Part shown: positions 1-5,781 of the stretch, piece after piece
Position numbering within the stretch: the first letter of the stretch is position 1
How the letters are laid out: every line of letters begins with the position of its first letter
Source of the DNA: an uncultured Bacilli bacterium
GTDB lineage: Bacteria; Bacillota_I; Bacilli_A; RF39; UBA660
NCBI GenBank assembly: GCA_947627145.1
Contig: CANQUW010000050.1
Span: forward strand, 1-7,687
Reading direction: 5' to 3'
Length of the DNA: 7,687 bases
Translations under genes and position numbers: made by a program
Notes under the pieces: generated by a model
Told to the model about the DNA's origin: nothing
The model's input: only the letters and a program-made list of their open reading frames with translations
The model's database searches: none

Positions 1-71
<71 letters not shown>

Positions 72-92
72 ACATAACTAATTACAATACAT

Positions 93-121
93 AGTATACT
101 ATATATTATAAAATTTCGCAA
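93..121 (-). promoter_or_regulatory. Promoter P1 of tRNA-Ile
   Basis: On the minus strand there is a -35 TTGCGA (116-121), a 17-base spacer and a -10 TATACT (93-98). The expected start near base 86 gives about 15 bases of leader before the tRNA 5' end at 71. Spacing is ideal and each box has four or five consensus matches. Confidence 0.72.
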
Positions 122-151
122 GAAATAATTAAAATTTCTTCAACGAAACTT

Positions 152-181
152 ATTATACTATAAAAAACATTATAAAAGCAA
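152..181 (-). promoter_or_regulatory. Possible second upstream promoter P2 of tRNA-Ile
   Basis: On the minus strand a TTGCTT (176-181) lies 18 bases from a perfect TATAAT (152-157), 59 bases upstream of the P1 -10. Tandem promoters are common for stable RNA operons in Firmicutes, so this fits, but AT-rich DNA produces TATAAT often by chance. It lies just after the ATPase terminator, so it would restart transcription for the tRNA. Confidence 0.4.
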
Positions 182-190
182 GCTTTTTTG

Positions 191-228
191 AAAAAAAGAT
201 TACAACTTTAAAAGTTTAGTTATAATCT
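191..228 (-). terminator. Intrinsic terminator of the P-type ATPase gene, overlapping its stop codon
   Basis: On the minus strand the arms AGATTATAACT (228-218) and AGTTGTAATCT (207-197) form an 11-pair stem with one G-U pair and a 10-base loop, followed by a run of seven T (197-191; the first T also closes the stem). The 5' arm contains the last codons, and the TAA stop (218-216) begins in the arm and runs into the loop. Confidence 0.85.
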
Positions 229-2567
229 TCTTTTCTTGATAACAATTTTTTCTTTAATTTTCTAAAATCACTTAAAGTATTTTCTGAAAGTTTATATAAA
301 GCATGTGACATAATTATACAAACAATAGTAGTTATAACCATTAGAAAATCAAATTTAGAAAATGAAAATACTTGAGGTAGACATGTAAGTCCAATAATAA
401 ATGCAATAAACATAGAAATAAATAATACTGTTCTAAGTAAATTTAAAGGACTACTTATTTTATATAGTAAAATAAATGCTGTATAACCTACCATAGTAAC
501 TGAAAGTGTAGAAGTCTCAACTGATGATAAATTACAAATAGAACTTGCAAGAATAATAACAAAAATATTTAGAACTATTGTAATAGCTGCAGGAATAGAT
601 TTAGTAAGTACATTAGTTAAAAACTCTCCCTTAACAATATCATGATTAGGCTCAAGTGCTAAAACAAATGAAGGTATACCAATAGTTACAACACTCGCAA
701 GTGTAAGTTGTATAGGAATAAAAGGATATGCTATATCTACAAATATAAATAATATCGATAAAATTGTTGCATATATAGTTTTAACTAAGAAAAGAGATGC
801 ACTTCTTTCTATATTGTTAATTGTTCTTCTACCCTCTGCTAAAACTTTTGGCATAGAAGAAAAATTAGAATCAAGAAGTACTAACTGACTAACATTTTTA
901 GTTGCATCACTACCACTTGCCATAGCAATAGAACAATCAGCCTCTTTAAGAGCTAAAACATCATTAACTCCATCCCCAGTCATTGCAACAGTATGCCCTA
1001 GATTTTGAAGTGCTATAACAAAACTCTTCTTTTGTTCTGGAGTAACACGACCAAATATCTGATACTTCTCCACTGCATCATATATTTGTTTTTCTGTCTT
1101 TAATTTAGTAGCATCTACACTACGAACATCATTGCCAAAACCTGCTCTTTTGGCAATACCCAAAACAGTTCTTTCATCATCTCCAGATATTATTTTAAGA
1201 CTAACTCCCTGTTCTTTAAAATACTCTAAAGTATCTCTAGCTTCTTCTCTAATCTTATCTCTTAAAAGAACAAAACCTAAAACTTCAACTTTAGAAATCT
1301 TTTTAGTACGAGAATACCCTAATGTAATAACTCTATAATCTTTAGTATATTTATCTATTTCTTTTTTATATTTTTTTAAAGTATCTTTATCTAGTAAAAA
1401 TTCACTTGCCCCAAGTAAATAAGTACCTTTATCTGTATAAATACCAGAATACTTTCTACTAGATGAAAAAGGTATTTTTTCTTTAACTAATACATCTTCT
1501 TTATTTTTATATTTATCTCTTATAGCATTTGATGTAGGATTATCATCTTTTAATATATTACATATAGTACCAACCCATTTTAAGGAGTCATCACGAACAC
1601 TAACATAATCAACTACTTCCATATTCCCTTCAGTAATAGTACCAGTCTTATCTAAACATATAACGTCAACTCTCGCAAGAGTTTCAATACAATATAAATC
1701 CTGTACTAATACACGACTTTTAGAAAGTCTAATAACACTAACTGCTAAAACTGTACTAGTAAGTAAAACAAGTCCTTCAGGTATCATCCCAATTAAAGCT
1801 GCAACAGTTGCGAGCACTGCTTCTCTAATACTGTTACCTATATATAATTGTTTAGAAAATAAAAGTATTCCAACAGGTACAAGCAAGAATGATATAACAC
1901 TAACTATCTTTTTTAAACTTCTCATAATCTCAGATGATACAGGTTTAATATATTTAGTATCACTAGCAATCTTAGCTGTATAATTGTCACGTCCTATATG
2001 CTCTACTCTACTTCTACATCTACCACTAACTATAAAACTACCACTTAAAAGCATATCACCACTTTTTTTAAATATAGTATCACTTTCTCCTGTAATAAAT
2101 GACTCATCTACTTCTACTTCTCCAGATAAAATAATAGAGTCAACTACTACTTGATTTCCAATAGAAAACTCTAATACATCATCAAGTACTATATCATCTT
2201 TATCTATTTTTAATTCTTTTCCATTCCTAATAGCTTTAATAGGAGATTTAGAAATAACTTTTAATTTATCTAAAGTCTTTTTACTTCTAAGTTCTTGAAA
2301 AATACTAATAAGAGTATTAGTAATTATAACAATCATAAATGTTAAATTTTTAAATGAACCAACTAAAATAACCGCAATTGCAAGTATTATATTAATAATA
2401 TTAAATAGTGTTACAACATTACTTACAATTATATCTTTAACAGTCTTAGTATTTTCATCATCACAAGTATTAACAAGTTCATTATTATATCTATCTTTAA
2501 CTTGTTTATTACTAAGCCCTATATCAGAACTAGGATTAAATCTCTTTATTTTATCCATATTTCTCAT
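216..2567 (-). CDS. Cation-translocating P-type ATPase, CtpE-like (putative Ca2+ or other divalent cation pump)
   Basis: Membrane pump that couples ATP hydrolysis to cation transport through a phospho-aspartate intermediate. Seen in the 783-residue product: actuator motif TGES (159-162), TM4 ion-site motif PEGL (263-266), phosphorylation motif DKTGT with Asp306, nucleotide-domain LGASE (385-389), RDKIREEA (436-443) and hinge GDGVND (531-536). About ten membrane segments are visible, two at 46-91, two at 219-279 and six at 592-757. There is no N-terminal Cys-rich metal domain, so it is not a Cu/Zn-type P1B pump. PEGL with the TM6 stretch IGIPSFVLALEPN resembles the CtpE group, linked in mycobacteria to Ca2+ uptake; the ion here is inference. 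Start is uncertain: Met4 at 2558 lies 11 bases from AGAAAGG (2576-2570), whereas the ATG at 2567 is only 2 bases from it. The 2558 start would give 780 residues. It has its own promoter and terminator and is probably monocistronic. Confidence 0.95.
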   Translation of the reverse strand: MRNMDKIKRFNPSSDIGLSNKQVKDRYNNELVNTCDDENTKTVKDIIVSNVVTLFNIINIILAIAVILVGSFKNLTFMIVIITNTLISIFQELRSKKTLDKLKVISKSPIKAIRNGKELKIDKDDIVLDDVLEFSIGNQVVVDSIILSGEVEVDESFITGESDTIFKKSGDMLLSGSFIVSGRCRSRVEHIGRDNYTAKIASDTKYIKPVSSEIMRSLKKIVSVISFLLVPVGILLFSKQLYIGNSIREAVLATVAALIGMIPEGLVLLTSTVLAVSVIRLSKSRVLVQDLYCIETLARVDVICLDKTGTITEGNMEVVDYVSVRDDSLKWVGTICNILKDDNPTSNAIRDKYKNKEDVLVKEKIPFSSSRKYSGIYTDKGTYLLGASEFLLDKDTLKKYKKEIDKYTKDYRVITLGYSRTKKISKVEVLGFVLLRDKIREEARDTLEYFKEQGVSLKIISGDDERTVLGIAKRAGFGNDVRSVDATKLKTEKQIYDAVEKYQIFGRVTPEQKKSFVIALQNLGHTVAMTGDGVNDVLALKEADCSIAMASGSDATKNVSQLVLLDSNFSSMPKVLAEGRRTINNIERSASLFLVKTIYATILSILFIFVDIAYPFIPIQLTLASVVTIGIPSFVLALEPNHDIVKGEFLTNVLTKSIPAAITIVLNIFVIILASSICNLSSVETSTLSVTMVGYTAFILLYKISSPLNLLRTVLFISMFIAFIIGLTCLPQVFSFSKFDFLMVITTIVCIIMSHALYKLSENTLSDFRKLKKKLLSRKEDYN

Positions 2568-2569
2568 AA

Positions 2570-2576
2570 CCTTTCT
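2570..2576 (-). promoter_or_regulatory. Ribosome binding site that decides the ATPase start
   Basis: AGAAAGG on the minus strand. It is 2 bases from the first ATG (2567), too close for normal initiation, and 11 bases from the in-frame ATG at 2558. This favours the 2558 start, although 11 bases is somewhat long. The predicted transcript start (about 2576) would put this site at the very 5' end of the mRNA. Confidence 0.55.
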
Positions 2577-2582
2577 AATTTT

Positions 2583-2591
2583 ATTATATCA
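2583..2591 (-). promoter_or_regulatory. Extended -10 promoter of the ATPase gene
   Basis: TGATATAAT on the minus strand is a perfect extended -10 (TGnTATAAT). No good -35 lies 16-18 bases upstream; a TTGACA at 2630-2635 is too far away. Extended -10 promoters can work without a strong -35. Predicted start is near 2576. Confidence 0.65.
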
Positions 2592-2628
2592 GCATATAAT
2601 AACAAATTCTAGAAAAATGAAAAAAATA

Positions 2629-2657
2629 TTGTCAAATAAAGATTTTTATTGTATAAT
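2629..2657 (+). promoter_or_regulatory. Near-consensus promoter of tRNA-Lys
   Basis: -35 TTGTCA (2629-2634), an exact 17-base spacer and -10 TATAAT (2652-2657). Eleven of twelve core bases match the housekeeping sigma consensus. Expected start near 2664 gives about 13 bases of leader before the tRNA. Confidence 0.88.
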
Positions 2658-2676
2658 TTTAATTGTTAAACAAGTT

Positions 2677-2752
2677 GCACCCTTAGCTCAGTTGGTAGAG
2701 CAACTGACTCTTAATCAGTGGGTCTAGGGTTCGAATCCCTAAGGGTGCACCA
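2677..2752 (+). tRNA. tRNA-Lys(CTT), CCA encoded
   Basis: A complete 76-base cloverleaf. The acceptor stem is GCACCCT (2677-2683) with AGGGTGC (2742-2748), then discriminator A and encoded CCA (2750-2752). The D-arm is GCTC/GAGC. The anticodon stem ACTGA/TCAGT surrounds loop CTCTTAA with anticodon CTT (2710-2712), and the T-arm TAGGG/CCCTA surrounds TTCGAAT. It reads the Lys codon AAG. It stands alone between its own promoter and terminator. Confidence 0.97.
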
Positions 2753-2761
2753 TTAGAAAAT

Positions 2762-2795
2762 AAAGGATTATCATAAATAGCGATAATCCTTTTTT
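2762..2795 (+). terminator. Intrinsic terminator of tRNA-Lys
   Basis: Perfect 11-pair stem AAAGGATTATC (2762-2772) with GATAATCCTTT (2782-2792), a 9-base loop and a T run (2790-2795). It starts 10 bases after the tRNA CCA. Confidence 0.88.
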
Positions 2796-2812
2796 AATGA
2801 AAAAAATCACAC

Positions 2813-2845
2813 AAAAAGACTATCAAAATTCAATGATAGTCTTTT
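2813..2845 (-). terminator. Intrinsic terminator of ddl
   Basis: Perfect 12-pair stem between 2834-2845 and 2814-2825 with an 8-base loop. Read on the minus strand it is followed by a short T run (2817-2813). It begins 2 bases after the ddl stop codon. The plus-strand reading also ends in TTTT, so it may weakly back up the tRNA-Lys terminator. Confidence 0.83.
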
Positions 2846-2847
2846 AT

Positions 2848-4080
2848 TTATTGTAATTTTCCTTTAATAGAACCTTTCATACCTTTAACTCCAACATTTT
2901 GCATTCCTTCCAAAATGTTACTATCAAAGCTATGAGTTTTACTACTTCTCTTACGATAATCTTTAATTCCAATATTAATCATCTCATCAAGTAATTCGTT
3001 ATATTTAATTTCTTTAGGTTCCCATAAATAGAAAGCTAAACTTCCTGGAATAGAATTAATTTCATTTAGATAAACTTTATTAGTTTTTTGATCAATCATA
3101 AAATCAAGTCTAGCACATCCAGAAGAACCAAGTGCTCTAAAAGCATCAACCGCAACAGTCTCAATTTTTTCTTGAGTTTTATCATTAAGTTTAGCAATAG
3201 TTCTAGTACAAGAAAGCATTCCTTTAGAAGGTCCTCTACCTTTAACTGGCATCTTTCCTCCTTTAACACCTCTCTTACCTTTTTTACCGCCTAAATATTT
3301 TTCTTCATAAGTTAAGAAATCTTGGTCTGATAAAACTTCTTCTATAATACTAGTCTTTTGTATATCATAATTTCCAAGTACACTAATATTAACTTCTTTC
3401 AAATTAGAAACCATTTCTTCTACAATAATCTTATTATCATATTGAATAGCCTCACTTATAGCATCATCTAAATCATTTTTAGTTTTAGCTGTCTTTATAC
3501 CAATACTACTTCCACAAGTTGCAGGTTTAACTATAACTGGAAATTTAAGTTTAGACACTTTCTTAATAACAGCATCAGCATCTCTTTTATAATCTACATC
3601 ATAAAACCAAGTATAATTAACAATTGGTACTCCTGCATTCTCCCAAATTTGTTTTTGATAAACTTTATCTTGACCAACTGCAGCAGCATAAACATTAGGT
3701 CCAACATAAGGAATACCTATAGTTTGTAAATAACCTTGTAAAGCACCATCTTCAACATTAGTACCATGACATATTGGGAATGCTATATCAATATCAGTAA
3801 CTATTCCCTTAAAAACACCTTTAGATTGTAATACAAAGTTACCATTCTTTTCATATAAAACTACTTTTTTCGCATATTTTTTAATAAGGTCAAAATCCTT
3901 ATACATTTCTATATCTTTAAGCATTTCTCCTGTATACCATTCACGATCCTTAGCAATATAAATAGGTATAACCTCATACTTTTCTTTATCCATTGCATTC
4001 ATTGCTTGAACTGCAGTAATTATACTAACCTCATGTTCAACGGTTTCTCCGCCAAAAATAACTCCTACTTTAATTCTCAT
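2848..4080 (-). CDS. ddl: D-alanine--D-alanine ligase with Gly/Lys-rich loop insertion and tail
   Basis: Cytoplasmic ATP-grasp ligase that joins two D-alanines with ATP hydrolysis, giving the dipeptide that MurF adds to peptidoglycan precursors. Visible motifs: N-terminal FGGETVEHEVS with Glu15, HGTNVEDG (105-112), ATP-grasp VKPATCGSSIGI (184-195, Ser191), Arg324/Asp326 in ARLDF, and the metal-binding LNEINSIPGS (338-347; Glu340, Asn342). EKYLGG (260-265) carries Lys261-Tyr262, matching Lys215-Tyr216 of E. coli DdlB. Tyr here indicates D-Ala rather than the D-lactate specificity of VanA-type ligases, which have His. At 410 residues it is longer than the usual ~310-370. The excess includes a Gly/Lys-rich stretch at about 264-287 inside the omega loop and a C-terminal tail with a similar motif (397-407). 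ATG start with AAAGGAG 10 bases upstream. The gene lies 42 bases after the hydrolase gene, in the same direction. Confidence 0.96.
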   Translation of the reverse strand: MRIKVGVIFGGETVEHEVSIITAVQAMNAMDKEKYEVIPIYIAKDREWYTGEMLKDIEMYKDFDLIKKYAKKVVLYEKNGNFVLQSKGVFKGIVTDIDIAFPICHGTNVEDGALQGYLQTIGIPYVGPNVYAAAVGQDKVYQKQIWENAGVPIVNYTWFYDVDYKRDADAVIKKVSKLKFPVIVKPATCGSSIGIKTAKTKNDLDDAISEAIQYDNKIIVEEMVSNLKEVNISVLGNYDIQKTSIIEEVLSDQDFLTYEEKYLGGKKGKRGVKGGKMPVKGRGPSKGMLSCTRTIAKLNDKTQEKIETVAVDAFRALGSSGCARLDFMIDQKTNKVYLNEINSIPGSLAFYLWEPKEIKYNELLDEMINIGIKDYRKRSSKTHSFDSNILEGMQNVGVKGMKGSIKGKLQ

Positions 4081-4103
4081 TATATCTTCTCTCCTTTACT
4101 TTA

Positions 4104-4133
4104 ATTATATACCAAATTTTCATTAACTTTCAA
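4104..4133 (-). promoter_or_regulatory. Putative internal promoter of ddl
   Basis: On the minus strand a TTGAAA (4128-4133) lies 18 bases from TATAAT (4104-4109). The -35 sits in the last codons of the hydrolase gene and the -10 in the 42-base gap. Expected start near 4097 coincides with the AAAGGAG ribosome binding site (4097-4091). It would let ddl be transcribed independently of the hydrolase. Confidence 0.6.
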
Positions 4134-4854
4134 GAAATTTAGAAAGTATTTTTATAACTTGTCCTAAATTTTCCAAATATGCATAATGTGTTCCAGGTAA
4201 AACTATTAAAGCAGCATCTTCCATTATATCTTCAAGTAAACGCCCATCACTAAGTTTTGCCTCTGTATCTCTATCTCCCCAAATAAGAAGAGTTGGCTCT
4301 TCAATCTGTCTTGCATAGCCAGTAAGATCTTTAGATATAGTATTAACTAAAACATCTCTCATCATAGGACTTGCAGCCTTATAATCTCGTGACCCAATAT
4401 AGTTTTTCATAGTATCTCCAATTTTCTTTAAACAATTTATACTATAAAGTTTTTTAAGTACACGAGTCTTTAAACTAGGTTTTTCATTTTCAACAGTGCA
4501 AGGACCCGCAAAAATAACTAACTTACTTATAGGATTATTATATGAATAAGCAATCGCAAGCCTTCCTCCAAAAGAATGTCCCATAACAACAGGTTTCTTT
4601 ATTTTTAATTTTTTTATAAAGGAAGAAAGCATTGAAGCATAATCATCTATTGTCCAAGCATAAGTTGGTTCACTACTTTCTCCAAATCCTGCTAAATCTA
4701 AAATAGTAATATGAAAATCTCGACTAAAAGCATCTCCAATAGGTTTCATCATTTCTATATTTTGTCCCCATCCATGAAGAAGAACTATATCTTGCCCTTT
4801 TTCATTTCCATATTGTATATAATTTATATCAACATCATTTATTTTTATTTTCAT
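4123..4854 (-). CDS. Alpha/beta-fold hydrolase, substrate unknown
   Basis: A 243-residue soluble protein with a complete alpha/beta hydrolase signature: oxyanion-loop LHGWGQN (26-32), DLAGFGES (53-60), nucleophile elbow GHSFGG with Ser94, acid-strand WGDRD with Asp196, and His223 in GTHYAYLE. The predicted triad is Ser94-Asp196-His223. The region 126-183 is the expected lid. No signal peptide or membrane anchor is seen, so it should be cytoplasmic. Motifs do not reveal the substrate; esterase, thioesterase, MenH/BioH-like and lactonase roles all remain possible. It is the first gene of a likely two-gene unit with ddl (42-base gap, no terminator between), which hints at, but does not prove, a link to cell-wall precursor metabolism. 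ATG start with AAAGGTG (4871-4865) 10 bases upstream. Confidence 0.93.
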   Translation of the reverse strand: MKIKINDVDINYIQYGNEKGQDIVLLHGWGQNIEMMKPIGDAFSRDFHITILDLAGFGESSEPTYAWTIDDYASMLSSFIKKLKIKKPVVMGHSFGGRLAIAYSYNNPISKLVIFAGPCTVENEKPSLKTRVLKKLYSINCLKKIGDTMKNYIGSRDYKAASPMMRDVLVNTISKDLTGYARQIEEPTLLIWGDRDTEAKLSDGRLLEDIMEDAALIVLPGTHYAYLENLGQVIKILSKFLES

Positions 4855-4881
4855 AAATAAATCACACCTTTACACATAACA

Positions 4882-4911
4882 ATTATATCAAGTATTTATA
4901 TACATAATCAA
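4882..4911 (-). promoter_or_regulatory. Promoter of the hydrolase-ddl unit
   Basis: On the minus strand a TTGATT (4906-4911) lies 18 bases from TATAAT (4882-4887), which is preceded by TG to make the extended -10 TGATATAAT. Expected start near 4875, about 20 bases before the ATG. Just upstream of the -35 are 10-base repeats (4914-4944) that could act as an UP element. Confidence 0.72.
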
Positions 4912-4913
4912 TC

Positions 4914-4944
4914 TATTTTACAATATTTTACAAATATATTTACA
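4914..4944. repeat. Short 10-base tandem repeats, phased A/T tracts
   Basis: TATTTTACAA occurs twice exactly (4914-4923 and 4924-4933), followed one base later by the degenerate copy TATATTTACA (4935-4944). The spacing of about one helical turn puts the A tracts of the minus strand in phase, directly upstream of the hydrolase promoter -35. Confidence 0.7.
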
Positions 4945-4946
4945 TA

Positions 4947-4980
4947 CAAAAATAAGACTAATTTACATACTAGTCTTATT
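4947..4980 (-). terminator. Intrinsic terminator of rluB, overlapping its stop codon
   Basis: A 10-pair stem AATAAGACTA (4971-4980 read on minus) with TAGTCTTATT (4951-4960 read on minus), a 10-base loop, then a T run (4952-4948). The rluB TAA stop (4981-4979) shares two bases with the stem. Confidence 0.82.
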
Positions 4981-5692
4981 ATTTATTTTGTAAAGAATAA
5001 ACTATAGCAACCTCTTTAGGAGTAAGTACTCTATATTCACCTGATTTAAGTCCTTTTAAATCAAATATAAATTCTCTTTCTCTTTTAAGCTTTAAAACTT
5101 CAAGTCCAATGCTTGCAATCATCCTTTTTACTTGATGGTAACGTCCTTCATGTATAGTAATCTTTACAAAAGATATATCATTTTTACTATCATATTTCTT
5201 AATCTTAACTTTAGCACCACTAGTTTTTACTCCATCAAGTACAACTCCTCTTTTTAAAGCATTAATCTTATCCTTATCAAATCTACCTTTAACTTTAGCA
5301 ATATAAACCTTCTCAACATCATCTTTAGGATGCATCAAAATATTCGCAAACTCTCCATCATTAGTTAAAAGTAAAACTCCCGTAGTATCATAATCAAGTC
5401 TACCAACAGGATAAATACGTTTTTCTGTATCTATTAAATCAACAACAGTCTTTCGACCCTTATCATCATCTCTACTAGTAATAACTCCACGTGGTTTATT
5501 TAAAAGATAATACACTTTATCTTCTTTTTCTATTAATTTATTATCAACCTCTATTTTATCACTTGAACTAACCTTACATCCAATCTCTACTACTTCTCCA
5601 TTTACCTTAACACGACCTTCACGGATAAGTTCTTCTGCTTTTCTTCTAGAGCATACACCAGATGCCGCAATTACTTTTTGTACTCTATCCAC
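4979..5692 (-). CDS. rluB: 23S rRNA pseudouridine synthase, RluB/RsuA family
   Basis: Converts a specific uridine in rRNA to pseudouridine. The closest family fit is RluB, which acts in the 23S rRNA peptidyl-transferase region (U2605 in E. coli, the equivalent site in Bacillus). The 237-residue product has an N-terminal S4 RNA-binding domain (about 1-55, with SRRKAEELIREGRVKVNG at 15-32). The synthase domain follows, with catalytic Asp100 in GRLDYDTTG (97-105), LLTNDGEFANILMHPK (108-123) and the C-terminal HEGRYHQVKRMIASIG (181-196). The length is normal. The start codon is GTG (5692-5690), supported by GAGGTGA 7 bases upstream and by the canonical N-terminus MDRVQKVIA. The gene is monocistronic between its own promoter and terminator and divergent from fhs. 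In many Firmicutes rluB follows scpA-scpB, but those genes are not adjacent here. The site specificity is inferred from family resemblance. Confidence 0.95.
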   Translation of the reverse strand: MDRVQKVIAASGVCSRRKAEELIREGRVKVNGEVVEIGCKVSSSDKIEVDNKLIEKEDKVYYLLNKPRGVITSRDDDKGRKTVVDLIDTEKRIYPVGRLDYDTTGVLLLTNDGEFANILMHPKDDVEKVYIAKVKGRFDKDKINALKRGVVLDGVKTSGAKVKIKKYDSKNDISFVKITIHEGRYHQVKRMIASIGLEVLKLKREREFIFDLKGLKSGEYRVLTPKEVAIVYSLQNK

Positions 5693-5718
5693 ACTACTTC
5701 ACCTCTGTTTCTTGCTAA

Positions 5719-5747
5719 ATTATATCAAATTTAAAAGATTTTTACAA
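5719..5747 (-). promoter_or_regulatory. Promoter of rluB
   Basis: On the minus strand: -35 TTGTAA (5742-5747), a 17-base spacer, -10 TATAAT (5719-5724), extended by TG to TGATATAAT (5719-5727). Expected start near 5712, about 20 bases before the GTG. It overlaps the divergent fhs promoter region. Confidence 0.75.
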
Positions 5748-5754
5748 ATTAAAG

Positions 5755-5763
5755 TGCTATAAT
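5755..5763 (+). promoter_or_regulatory. Extended -10 promoter of fhs
   Basis: TGCTATAAT is a perfect extended -10. No convincing -35 lies 16-18 bases upstream (AAAGAT or AAGATT). Expected start is near 5770, which is the first base of the ribosome binding site, leaving a leader of only about 12 bases. Confidence 0.68.
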
Positions 5764-5769
5764 AAAATT

Positions 5770-5777
5770 GAGGTGAT
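5770..5777 (+). promoter_or_regulatory. Ribosome binding site that decides the fhs start
   Basis: GAGGTGAT matches the end of 16S rRNA. The in-frame GTG at 5773-5775 is part of this site and so cannot be the start. The ATG at 5782 lies 6 bases after GAGGTG and gives the canonical N-terminus MKSDIEIAHE. Confidence 0.88.
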
Positions 5778-5781
5778 AAAA

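Noticed and set aside
72..190. Riboswitch or other structured RNA between tRNA-Ile and the ATPase gene
   Set aside because: Only a weak 7-pair hairpin near 134-152 is visible; promoters explain the conserved-looking elements.
1132..1338. 68-codon plus-strand open frame
   Set aside because: It is antisense to the conserved ATPase nucleotide-binding region and has no recognisable protein features; a shadow of the real gene.
2630..2635. Perfect TTGACA on the minus strand as -35 of the ATPase gene
   Set aside because: It is 41 bases from the extended -10, and no -10 lies at 16-18 bases. It arises because the tRNA-Lys -35 (TTGTCA plus A) reads this way on the other strand.
3088..3294. 68-codon plus-strand open frame, Ser/Lys-rich
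   Set aside because: It is antisense to conserved ddl sequence, and its composition is a by-product of the opposite strand.
2848..4080. VanA-type D-Ala-D-Lac resistance ligase
   Set aside because: The EKYL motif keeps the Tyr typical of D-Ala-D-Ala ligases, and no vanH, vanX or regulator genes are nearby.
5773..5781. GTG start adding three residues to fhs
   Set aside because: The GTG is part of the GAGGTGAT ribosome binding site, and the ATG at 5782 gives the canonical family N-terminus.
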